In this document: piece by piece, positions 35,793 through 43,950 of the stretch | How the letters are laid out: the number at the start of each line of letters is the position of its first letter | Position numbering within the stretch: position 1 is the stretch's first letter | Assembly: GCA_014728295.1 (NCBI GenBank) | Contig: WJLW01000033.1 | Coordinates: 1 to 64,000 of the forward strand | Length of the DNA stretch: 64,000 bases | Direction of reading: 5' to 3' | From: Chitinivibrionales bacterium | GTDB lineage: Bacteria > Fibrobacterota > Chitinivibrionia > Chitinivibrionales > WJKA01 | Notes under the pieces: generated by a model | What the model saw: the letters and a program-made list of their open reading frames with translations, nothing else | Database searches by the model: none | What the model was told of the DNA's origin: nothing | Position numbers and translations under genes: made by a program

Positions 35793-36920
35793 ATGAATGT
35801 ACGTTCATCCCGTCGAGTGTTTTTGAAATCCGCCGGAGCAATAGGCATGGGTGCAACTGCTCATAGGCTTGTCCAGGCAGCGCCTGCCAAAAAAGCCGGG
35901 GATAATGCAAGGAGCGATATACGCAATTACAAATCAACTATGCGATATCGTGAAGTAGGAACGACCGGCATACACGTCTCCGCTTTCAGCCTGGGAACCG
36001 GCAGTACCAATAAGGATGTCGTCAAAGCCTCGCTTGATTCAGGCATTAATCTGTTGCATGCATCCACGCGATACATGGGTGGTAAGTCAATCAAGATTGT
36101 CGGTGAGGTACTTAACGGCAAGACGGACAAAGTGCATATCGCTTTGAAGGACAATTTCAGCTCGATCGAAGAAGCGCTAAAAATGCTGGGAGTCAATTAT
36201 GTGGATTTTATCATGTTTAACCGGCATAATGCTGAGCAGTTTCAAAGTGAATTGCCGCAGATTAAAAAGCAGTATCTCACCTGGAAAGATAAGGGCCTGG
36301 TCAAGCATGCGGGGCTTACAACGCATGGCCAGATGGCTGCTTGTGTCGATCTGGCAATCGAGGCCGGTTTTTTCGCCTGTGTGATGCCGACATTTGGGCC
36401 GGCGCAGTTTCGTGAGCTTAAAAAGCAGCGTGATGCATTGCGCACAAAGAAAATGTCAATTATTGGCATGAAAACCAAAGGCGGACTGGAATCTGATAAA
36501 TATCCGCAACAAATCAAAACTGTTCTGGCTGATACGGCTGTGTGTACGGTGAACAAAGGCGTGAGCACGATTGACGATCTTAAGGCCTGGTCGGCTGCGG
36601 GTGCAGAAGTCAAGACCGGATTCTGGAATCGAACGACGGATGATCGACTGGTTCGCGCAGATGAGCTGCACGGTTGCATCCTCTGCGGAACATGCACGGA
36701 TGCTTGCCCGAAGCAATTGCGCGTATCGGATGTGATTAGATGCACTCAGTACTATCACGACGCTGAAAAAACGCCGCGAACTGCCGCTTGGGAGTTCAAG
36801 GATCTGGCCTGTTCCGAATGTCTGGATGCGTGCGACGACTGTGGCGAGTGTGAACGCGCCTGTCCGCAGCACATCGATATTCGCGCAGAATTACTGCGAG
36901 CGCGCACTCTTTGGTCTTGA
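35793..36920 (+). CDS. Tat-exported aldo/keto reductase with C-terminal ferredoxin domain
   Basis: The product has 375 residues. The N-terminus carries a twin-arginine signal (SSRRVFLKSAGAIGMGATAH). The aldo/keto reductase barrel follows (YREVGTTGIHVSAFSLGTGS). The C-terminus has two cysteine clusters, CILCGTCTDACPKQL and CSECLDACDDCGECERACPQH, for two [4Fe-4S] centres. The last cluster has extra cysteines. It is therefore an extracytoplasmic redox enzyme that may take electrons from a respiratory partner instead of, or besides, NAD(P)H. AAGGAG lies 8 bases before the ATG. The following gene (DUF6599-like) is probably co-transcribed. Confidence 0.85.
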   Translation: MNVRSSRRVFLKSAGAIGMGATAHRLVQAAPAKKAGDNARSDIRNYKSTMRYREVGTTGIHVSAFSLGTGSTNKDVVKASLDSGINLLHASTRYMGGKSIKIVGEVLNGKTDKVHIALKDNFSSIEEALKMLGVNYVDFIMFNRHNAEQFQSELPQIKKQYLTWKDKGLVKHAGLTTHGQMAACVDLAIEAGFFACVMPTFGPAQFRELKKQRDALRTKKMSIIGMKTKGGLESDKYPQQIKTVLADTAVCTVNKGVSTIDDLKAWSAAGAEVKTGFWNRTTDDRLVRADELHGCILCGTCTDACPKQLRVSDVIRCTQYYHDAEKTPRTAAWEFKDLACSECLDACDDCGECERACPQHIDIRAELLRARTLWS

Positions 36921-37001
36921 TTCTTGCGTGTCTCAAATCTCACAAGCTCCGCGGCAATTGAATACCCGCATAACAAATCATTACCATAATTGGAAGGCGG
37001 C

Positions 37002-37841
37002 ATGAATTACCCCCTACTCTATTGCCTCGCTGTTGCAGCAGCACTTTACCATCCCGTGCATGCACTCAACCTGCCGGGTGAACTTAATTCTGGACTGAGC
37101 TGGCAAACCCGGAATCCCTGGCAGGAATATCCCGGCAAGAAGCTTTATGAATTCATCGATGGTGAAGCTGATATTTTCGTTGCCTACGGATTCAATACCT
37201 GCTTTGCCACGACGTTCTCGGCAACTTCCGCTGACACTGTTTATGAAATCGAAATCAAAATTTATGATCAGCAAGAGCCGTTGCAGGCTTTCGGATTGTT
37301 TCGTGCGATTGCGGAATATGACGACAAGCAATCCGGAATCGGTACCGAGGCGGTGGTTGGAAATCGTTATCTGTATGTTTACAAAGGCAAATACTATCTC
37401 GACATCGCAGACAGGTCGCAAGTGGTGCTTACGCCCGATCAATTTACCGGCTTTGCCAAAGCCGTGGTGGATAAGCTTCCCGCAGAACCACGGCCGCCCA
37501 AGGCACTGGCTTTGCTGCCCGACTCGTTGCGTATCGAGAAAAGCGAACGCTATCATCACAACAGTTTTCTGGCCCGGTCGTTTCTGAGGGGTTTCATTTC
37601 GGCAAGGTATCGAGTGGGAGAGGATGATGTGCTGGGTTTTGTATCCGTGGCAAGTGATGATCAGTCAGCTCATCAGCGGATGTTTGCCGACATTCAAAAG
37701 CAAATGGAGTGCCGCTCATCCAAATCCGGTGTGCTTGCTTGCGACGATCGCTATTTTGCTGTGAGCGACAAGCGCATATTCGGCGTTGAAAGCACTGCCC
37801 CTCAATCGGCTAAGGCAGTTCTTGATTTGCTGATGCAATAA
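37002..37841 (+). CDS. exported DUF6599-like protein
   Basis: The product has 279 residues with a cleavable signal peptide (MNYPLLYCLAVAAALYHPVHA). The mature part has the pattern YEFIDGEADIFVAYGFNTC, then EIEIKIYDQQEPLQAFGLFR and YLYVYKGKYYLDI, which I associate with DUF6599 proteins. The function is unknown. The ATG at 37002 follows GGAAGG by about 4 bases; a TTG at 36990 is less likely. It lies 81 bases after the Tat-exported reductase gene, and both products are periplasmic, so a common pathway is plausible. Confidence 0.65.
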   Translation: MNYPLLYCLAVAAALYHPVHALNLPGELNSGLSWQTRNPWQEYPGKKLYEFIDGEADIFVAYGFNTCFATTFSATSADTVYEIEIKIYDQQEPLQAFGLFRAIAEYDDKQSGIGTEAVVGNRYLYVYKGKYYLDIADRSQVVLTPDQFTGFAKAVVDKLPAEPRPPKALALLPDSLRIEKSERYHHNSFLARSFLRGFISARYRVGEDDVLGFVSVASDDQSAHQRMFADIQKQMECRSSKSGVLACDDRYFAVSDKRIFGVESTAPQSAKAVLDLLMQ

Positions 37842-38124
37842 GCGCATTGTTTTGGGCTATACCTTTTTCATATATCGAAGTCGCATCGTTGCAAAAATTT
37901 GCTGCTGCGACATCCCCTGACAATATTCACAAGTTTAGCATTGAAAGTTACTTATGTAATATGAATAGTATCGAACAAGCTGCATCTTGAACAGCAAATT
38001 GGCTGGTTTCGGCACAATTATCTGGTATTTGTATGAGAGCGTAGAGATTTGTCGCTTGGTTCCCGTTTAACCCGGTGGGAAGGATATAGGCAGTTAGCAT
38101 CAGTAATAGTATTTTATTGCTATT
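37842..38124. other. intergenic region upstream of the NAT-like gene
   Basis: This 283-base stretch has no convincing reading frame, RNA gene or terminator. It is AT-rich in its middle part (about 37915-37975), where a promoter for the following gene is likely, but no clear -35/-10 pair stands out. Confidence 0.4.
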
Positions 38125-38937
38125 ATGCAGGGATTATTTACCTTCACAGATCAGAAGATTCTCGCATCATTCACCAACAGATTTGGTTTAGAGCCCAATG
38201 AGCTCTCGCCCGATGATGTGCTTGACAAAATCGCTAATGCGCTCCAGGCCTTGCCATACGAAAATCTCACAAAAATCATAAAATCGGACGCAGTGATAAA
38301 TGTGCAAAGTGCGATGCGGTTTCCCGATGAAGTGTGTGCGGATTTTATCGCCTGCGCAACGGGGGGAACCTGCTTTTCCCTGACGGCCATGTTTGTGGCG
38401 TTGTTGCGTCATTTTCACTTCGAAGCTCATCCGATTCTGGCGGATCGGCATTACGGACCGGATACACATTGCGCGCTGGTCGTGCGCCGCTGGGCAGGCT
38501 GGGCCCTGCTTGATCCCGGTTACCTCATTCATCGGCCTCTTGCGCTGCCCGAAACGGTAGCAATCTCGCATGACAACGGTTTCAACACTCTGGAGCTGGT
38601 ACCGGTCAACGATGGTGTGCGCGTTGAACTGTACACGATTGTCAATGGCAACAGGCGCCTGCGCTTGACTTACAAGACGCAGCCGGTTGATGAAGCAAAG
38701 TTCCGCAGCGCATGGGCACAATCTTTTGCCTGGGAGATGATGACATATCCGGTTCTAACCCGCTGCACCAACGACGTCCACCACTACCTGCAGGGGAAGG
38801 TACTCAAAGAGCGCAATCGTGAGAGAACGCAACGCACAACGCTTGATATCGAACAGCAGGGCGAATTCATCACGCGTACCATCGGCATAAAACCGGATAT
38901 TCTCAAAAAAGCATTCTCGGTGGTAAAACATGGCTGA
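38125..38937 (+). CDS. arylamine N-acetyltransferase-like protein
   Basis: The product has 270 residues. The Cys-His-Asp triad of the NAT family can be placed: Cys in GGTCFSLTAMF, His in DTHCALVVR and Asp in WALLDPGYLIH. The N-terminal PYENLTK matches the PFEN motif of NATs. These enzymes move an acetyl group from acetyl-CoA to amines, and some relatives act in amide synthesis. Overall similarity looks distant, so the acceptor is unknown. It overlaps the next gene by 8 bases. No strong ribosome-binding site precedes the ATG. Confidence 0.7.
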   Translation: MQGLFTFTDQKILASFTNRFGLEPNELSPDDVLDKIANALQALPYENLTKIIKSDAVINVQSAMRFPDEVCADFIACATGGTCFSLTAMFVALLRHFHFEAHPILADRHYGPDTHCALVVRRWAGWALLDPGYLIHRPLALPETVAISHDNGFNTLELVPVNDGVRVELYTIVNGNRRLRLTYKTQPVDEAKFRSAWAQSFAWEMMTYPVLTRCTNDVHHYLQGKVLKERNRERTQRTTLDIEQQGEFITRTIGIKPDILKKAFSVVKHG

Positions 38938-39529
38938 TGTCTCGGCCCCCTGTCCGGTTAAATATTTTGTTGCAATCCTTTTCCGCGAACCTGCGCAGGC
39001 TGCGGCCGCGATAGCATCAACGAAGCAGCGGTGGGGAGATATCGATTTCGAAGGTGCGGATCATCTTTTCGATGTTACCGATTATTATGAGCCGGAAATG
39101 GGCGCTCCGTTGTACCGCAGGCTGGTGACTTTCGGCGAACTGATGTCACCGGCTGCGCTGGTTGATATGAAGCTTGCCTGCAACGACATTGAAGAACACC
39201 TTGCCTCTCAGGGAAAACGGACGGTTAACCTTGACGCAGGCTATTTAGACCACAATAAAACGCTGCTTGCGTCGGCCAAGGAAGCCGGGCAGAAAGTGTA
39301 CCTTGACAAAGGCATTTACGCCGATCTTGCAGGACGCTATAAAAAAGGCAAGTATCAGCCGTTCGAATGGAGCTTTCCCGATTTCAGGGACGGGCGGTAT
39401 GATGCCGAATTACTGCAGGTCCGGGCTGCATATATGGCGCAATTGAAGCAGTGGCGGCGCAAAGGGGCGAGAAAAAACCTCAATGGCGAAAAGCTTAAAG
39501 AGGTTCTGCTTAATTTTCAGCAATCCTGA
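38930..39529 (+). CDS. DUF4416 protein
   Basis: The 199-residue product has the DUF4416 pattern: KYFVAILFREPAQ at the N-terminus, a central FDVTDYYEPEMGAPLYRRLV, NLDAGYLDHNKTLLASAKE, and a GRYKKGKYQPFEWSFPDFRD block. The family is common in anaerobic Deltaproteobacteria and relatives and has no assigned function. It is soluble, with no signal. Its ATG lies inside the last codons of the NAT-like gene (8-base overlap), so the two are translated together. Confidence 0.85.
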   Translation: MADVSAPCPVKYFVAILFREPAQAAAAIASTKQRWGDIDFEGADHLFDVTDYYEPEMGAPLYRRLVTFGELMSPAALVDMKLACNDIEEHLASQGKRTVNLDAGYLDHNKTLLASAKEAGQKVYLDKGIYADLAGRYKKGKYQPFEWSFPDFRDGRYDAELLQVRAAYMAQLKQWRRKGARKNLNGEKLKEVLLNFQQS

Positions 39530-39627
39530 ATTCATACCGGATCGATTCGCAATCAGTTGGCATCATATCCGCGCTCCCGGCGAGTGAATTATATTTCGAG
39601 CTAACACTATCATCCGGGAGAGAAAGA

Positions 39628-40272
39628 ATGACTCAAACTGAAAAAGCTTTCAAATTGATGTTTCGTCGTGCTCTGTGCATAGTTGCGGCCGCAGTTCCAC
39701 TAACCGGAGCCGGAGAAATATACGAAACCCCGTCCGATGCGCAATGGCTGAGCGCAGGGGATACAATTCCGGAGGTTTCCCTCACTAATCTGGCGCGTCA
39801 AAACGTTTTGCTGCCCGATCTTGTCTCGGAAAAGCCGATTGTGATGATTGTGTACCGGGGAGGGTGGTGTCCGTATTGCAACAAGCACTTCAAGAAGCTG
39901 AAAACTATCGAAGACACGTTACTGAGCGCCGGATTCAGGCTGATTGCGGTTAGCCCGGACCGGATTTCGGAGCTGGAGAAAACTTCGGATAAACATCAGT
40001 TCAGGTATGAACTCTACTCGGACAGCAGCATGGCGGCACTTCAGGAATTCGGCCTGGTTTTCAGAGTTGATGATGAAACATTGAAACGGTATGACAAATT
40101 CGGCATCGATCTCAACACGGCGTCGGGCAAAGAACACAATCTGCTGCCGATTCCGGCGGTTTACATTATCGATACCGGCGGTATTATTCGATTCGCTTAC
40201 GCAAACCCTGACTACAAAACTCGCCTGGATGAGAAAAAGCTGCTCAAGGCTGCGACAAATCTAACGCAGTGA
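39628..40272 (+). CDS. exported peroxiredoxin-like (AhpC/TSA family) protein
   Basis: The product has 214 residues. An N-terminal signal peptide (LMFRRALCIVAAAVPLTGAG) is followed by a thioredoxin fold with GGWCPYCNKHFKKL; the CxxC pair is at the place of the peroxidatic cysteine. It ends with a cis-Pro region LLPIPAVYIIDTGG. It probably reduces peroxides or keeps thiols reduced in the periplasm, a sensible protection for an anaerobe. It stands alone and converges with the zinc-ribbon gene, overlapping its 3' end by 12 bases. Confidence 0.85.
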   Translation: MTQTEKAFKLMFRRALCIVAAAVPLTGAGEIYETPSDAQWLSAGDTIPEVSLTNLARQNVLLPDLVSEKPIVMIVYRGGWCPYCNKHFKKLKTIEDTLLSAGFRLIAVSPDRISELEKTSDKHQFRYELYSDSSMAALQEFGLVFRVDDETLKRYDKFGIDLNTASGKEHNLLPIPAVYIIDTGGIIRFAYANPDYKTRLDEKKLLKAATNLTQ

Positions 40273-40512
40273 GGAACCTGTCCGCTCAGATGCGCCGTTG
40301 CCGCCGAGGCACTCATCCCCGTGCTTGCACCACTTGGCGCATCCCAGATCAATAGTGGGATTTTTAACATTTTTTTTACAATTGCGACACTCGAGCGACG
40401 GCTCGTCCTTGAAAAATTCAATCTCCTCGCCGCAATGCGGACAGGCGATTGTCGATATGTCACTGAATTTCCAGCGTTGCGGATCCTGACCGGGGCATCT
40501 GAGTACGCTCAT
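40261..40512 (-). CDS. small zinc-ribbon protein coupled to the corrinoid activator
   Basis: The 83-residue product has CPHCGEEIEFF and CRNCKK, a classic four-cysteine zinc ribbon, followed by a second conserved cysteine stretch DLGCAKWCKHGDEC. The first and second halves resemble small proteins next to methyltransferase activators and CODH/ACS genes in anaerobes. Its ATG overlaps the stop of the activator gene by 4 bases (ATGA), so the two are translationally coupled. It could assist iron-sulphur or corrinoid handling. This is an inference from position. Confidence 0.75.
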   Translation of the reverse strand: MSVLRCPGQDPQRWKFSDISTIACPHCGEEIEFFKDEPSLECRNCKKNVKNPTIDLGCAKWCKHGDECLGGNGASERTGSSLR

Positions 40513-42413
40513 GACCGACCTCCCGTGCGCTTCAGTGTTTTCGCCACCGTGGGAAACAGACCGATGTCCGTATGCGGAAGGAAGAGCGCACCGGTGTAGT
40601 TGTCCATGTAGCTGGGATCAGAGCTTAAATCGATATAGGTCATCTTTGCAGCAATCTCCTTCTGTGTTTGACGGTAATTGCCTGATAGCAGTGCCAGACG
40701 GGAGCCGGCAAGGGATGCATTGCCGATATAGCTGAAGCGCTCGACCGGCAAATCCGGCAGCAGGCCCAGAATAATCGCCTGGTGGAAGTCGAGGTGCTTG
40801 CCAAAGCCTCCGGCAATGTAGACCCGTGCGATATCGTTCAGGGTAATGCCGATATTCGTGCATATCAAGGTTATTGCGGCATATATGGCCGCTTTGGCGC
40901 GCAGGACGTTTTCGATGTCGTGTTCGGTTATGGTCAGGGTGATGGTGTCGTCGTGGACAAGGATGTATGCGGCTTTGCGGCCGTCAACTGTGACGCTGTC
41001 GCATGGTCGATTTTGAACAAATTTACCGCGTGCATCAATCAAGCCATGCATAAGCAGATTAGAAAGCAGCGAAATCATGCCCGATCCGCAGATCCCCTTC
41101 GGTGCGGCTTCGCCGATAGTGCGGTAGGCGCAGCCGCCGGTTATCGGGTCTATTTCTACATAGTCAATTGCCCCTTCCGAAGCGCGCATGCCGCACGATA
41201 TGCCGCCGCCTTCGAACGCAGGGCCGGCAGAGCAGGCGCAGGAAATAAGGAAATCGCAATTACCGATCACCAGCTCGCCGTTGGTGCCGATGTCAATGAA
41301 GAGCGAAACGTCATCAATTGTCGAGATAAGCTCTGTAGTCAACAAGCCGGAGGTAATATCGCCCCCGACATAGCTGCCCACGGCCGGCGCGAAATGGAGT
41401 ACGGCTTCGGAATGCAGGTTCAGACCAAGTTGACCGGAGCGTATTCCATCTGGAGCGAATGCCGTCGGCGTATACGGTTCTAGCCTGATATATTCGGGAT
41501 CAAGGCCCAGCAGCAGGTGTATCATCGTTGTGTTGCCGCTTATTGATGCAGCATAAATACTGCTTGAGTCATCTGCGGTTTTCTGCAGGCAGTGATCGAT
41601 CAGTTGATTGATGCTTGCAATAACGTTGCTTTGCAGTTCGGCTGCTGCGCCATCGTGACGCGCGTAATTGATGCGGCTGATAACATCCAGTCCATTTGCA
41701 ATTTGCCCGTTATAATCGGCGCTGGATGCAAGCACTTCTCCGTTGGTGAGATCTGCAAGTTGCACGGCAATGCTGGTGGTTCCAAGGTCGAGCGCCAGGC
41801 CCAACGGGCGAGGGAGTGCATTTGCGGCGTTAACGTCGAGCACCTTGGCGCGGTTAAAGCCGGCTATGTAAATGCATTCGATTCTACCTTTGTCTGCACG
41901 AACTTGCTGAGCCAGCTTTTGCAAAGCTGGGAGAGATAGGCAAATGGCGTCGTGGCTGAGCTTTTGGCGGAGCTCTTCGATCAGCCGATCTTCGTCGCAG
42001 AGGCCGTCCTCCAATTCGGGAGGCGGTACGGTAACACGCGTGCTTTGTATCAAAGTGCTGAGATCAGAGATGTCCTCGGCAAATTTTGTCACCGCTTGTG
42101 TTGCTCCGTCATCTTCAAAGGAGCCCTTTTCCTGATCCGGCAGGTCAAGCAGGGATAACTTGACATCAGAGGCGCTGGTGCGTGATTGGCAGGCAAGCAC
42201 GATATCTCCGGGCCTGCCGAGAATCTCCATCCCGCCGATGCTTTTCGATTCAAGTTGCCCCTCAACAATCTTAATCCGGCACTTTGTGCAGGTACCCTGT
42301 CCTCCACACGGCATTGACAGTTTCACACCGCATCGCTGTGCAACAACAGGCAGGCTTTCGCCGGGCCGGGCGTCAACGGCGATGTTTGCGGGGAAGAAGG
42401 TTATTTCGGGCAT
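40509..42413 (-). CDS. acsV: corrinoid protein reductive activator with [2Fe-2S] and ASKHA domains (RACo/AcsV-like)
   Basis: The product has 634 residues. The N-terminus is a plant-type ferredoxin with CGGQGTCTKC followed by LACQSR. A linker region leads to an ASKHA ATPase domain with LALDLGTTSIAVQLADL, SISGNTTMIHLL, LFIDIGTNGELVIG and RVYIAGGFGKHLDF. RACo-type enzymes use ATP to reduce the accidentally oxidised Co(II) of the corrinoid iron-sulphur protein to active Co(I). The location 180 bases downstream of acsC supports that role. The zinc-ribbon gene follows with a 4-base overlap. Confidence 0.92.
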   Translation of the reverse strand: MPEITFFPANIAVDARPGESLPVVAQRCGVKLSMPCGGQGTCTKCRIKIVEGQLESKSIGGMEILGRPGDIVLACQSRTSASDVKLSLLDLPDQEKGSFEDDGATQAVTKFAEDISDLSTLIQSTRVTVPPPELEDGLCDEDRLIEELRQKLSHDAICLSLPALQKLAQQVRADKGRIECIYIAGFNRAKVLDVNAANALPRPLGLALDLGTTSIAVQLADLTNGEVLASSADYNGQIANGLDVISRINYARHDGAAAELQSNVIASINQLIDHCLQKTADDSSSIYAASISGNTTMIHLLLGLDPEYIRLEPYTPTAFAPDGIRSGQLGLNLHSEAVLHFAPAVGSYVGGDITSGLLTTELISTIDDVSLFIDIGTNGELVIGNCDFLISCACSAGPAFEGGGISCGMRASEGAIDYVEIDPITGGCAYRTIGEAAPKGICGSGMISLLSNLLMHGLIDARGKFVQNRPCDSVTVDGRKAAYILVHDDTITLTITEHDIENVLRAKAAIYAAITLICTNIGITLNDIARVYIAGGFGKHLDFHQAIILGLLPDLPVERFSYIGNASLAGSRLALLSGNYRQTQKEIAAKMTYIDLSSDPSYMDNYTGALFLPHTDIGLFPTVAKTLKRTGGRS

Positions 42414-42594
42414 AGCGAAAAGTTTTTGATTGAAATTGTACCGCTCTTGCTATTCGACGAGCCAAATATGTTACCCATGGGGAGTCGAGGCATGGCATGA
42501 AATCAAATCGACACCGCTCAGGATAACACGTTGCTGCCTCGGGAGACACATTCACTACATGCTTTGAATGAACTGGACGAAAGTGGTATGCGCT

Positions 42595-43938
42595 TCACGA
42601 CACGAGGCAACGCGCCTTGATGAAGCTTTCCAGATCACCCGCTTCCGGTGGGCCGACGACTGCTTTCCACCCGGGTAGCGCTTCCTCGAGTTCGCCGCTG
42701 ATGCCGGCAACATAGCCGGGGATAATGATTTCACGTGTAGAAACCTGATCTTCGAATCCGGACTCCTTAACGAACTTGCCGATTGATGCGCCTGAGAATT
42801 TTCCGGCAGCCCAGGAAGTCAGTACGCTCATACCTTCGCATTCGGGAACAATCAACCACGCGCTGATGCCGCTGTTTTCGATTTCGCCCGAAACGATGAA
42901 GTAGGTGAGCGAGAAATTAGTCGTCACAAAAACCGGAGAGCCTTCTTTGGGTTCGCCAATGGGATATACTTTCGGCTCGACTTGAATCGGTTTTTGAGGA
43001 TCGGTGAAAATATTTTGTCGCAACGTCATCAACGGCGCCAATTGGGCCGGATTGAATGAAGGCAGCACGCAGATGCCGCCGTATTTCGTCAACTCAGCAA
43101 TTGCTTCGACCATATCATCGAGCGTGTCGCCGGTATTGACAAAGCGCAGGTACGGATAGCCCAGTGTTTTGAGGCCGTTTTTAAGCGCCGCTCGCCGGGC
43201 TATGCTGTTGGTTTGGAATTGCTCGGCGAGTGAATACGTTTCGAATTGAAGAAGTACGGACGGACACTTTGCCTGGCGGGCTTTCTCTGACAGTGCAACC
43301 AGTTTGCCTATGTCGGGTGCCGTAATAGAAAGTGTCAGATTCTTTTCACGAGCATACGGCAGCAGCGCCTCCAAAATATCCTCAGTTACGTTTGCAAGGA
43401 CGGCGCCGGTGCCCTGCAGTGCCTCAGCCGCTTTGTGCAATGCATCAGCGTCTTTGCTGTTGACAATGACCGGTTTGCCGGTAACGTCTGATGCCTTTTG
43501 GCAAAGCATTACAAATGCATCTGTGTCGTCGCCCGAGTGACTGACTGATACGCAATCAATCGTCAGCGATTCCCCGACTCTTTCGAGAACATAATCACCG
43601 ATAGTGGTTAGTGTTTCTTCAACTTTCTGTGCGTCGTCTGTATCGGAAACTTCTAGTGCCAGTCCGAGTTGATGGACAAACGTTTTTTCGTGGCGGTATA
43701 ATACCGTCTCTTCGCCGAATTTGAGCTGGTTGTCTTTTCCGAGCGCAACCGCCTTTACCGGTGGCTCACTGGCTGCACCGAGGACATTTTTAGCTTCGTC
43801 TGAGGCATAGGGGCATTGCGAGAGGTCGGCTTTCTTCGACGCCAGTTTCATCGCAAAGGCCATGCACGTATTTGAACCGCATTCCTTGCAGTTCGTTCTG
43901 GGAAGCAGTTTCTGAATTTGTAAACCGGTCAATGCCAT
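42595..43938 (-). CDS. acsC: corrinoid iron-sulphur protein large subunit (AcsC)
   Basis: The product has 447 residues. It begins with the [4Fe-4S] motif NCKECGSNTCMAFAMKL and a fourth Cys in LSQCPYA, then a TIM barrel and a C-terminal B12-binding domain ending in VVGPPEAGDLESFIK. It carries the methyl group on a cobalt corrinoid between the methyltransferase and acetyl-CoA synthase. It partners the AcsD domain that is fused to AcsB in the next gene upstream, with 12 bases between them, so it belongs to the same transcript. Confidence 0.95.
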   Translation of the reverse strand: MALTGLQIQKLLPRTNCKECGSNTCMAFAMKLASKKADLSQCPYASDEAKNVLGAASEPPVKAVALGKDNQLKFGEETVLYRHEKTFVHQLGLALEVSDTDDAQKVEETLTTIGDYVLERVGESLTIDCVSVSHSGDDTDAFVMLCQKASDVTGKPVIVNSKDADALHKAAEALQGTGAVLANVTEDILEALLPYAREKNLTLSITAPDIGKLVALSEKARQAKCPSVLLQFETYSLAEQFQTNSIARRAALKNGLKTLGYPYLRFVNTGDTLDDMVEAIAELTKYGGICVLPSFNPAQLAPLMTLRQNIFTDPQKPIQVEPKVYPIGEPKEGSPVFVTTNFSLTYFIVSGEIENSGISAWLIVPECEGMSVLTSWAAGKFSGASIGKFVKESGFEDQVSTREIIIPGYVAGISGELEEALPGWKAVVGPPEAGDLESFIKARCLVS

Positions 43939-43950
43939 GATTGTACTACC

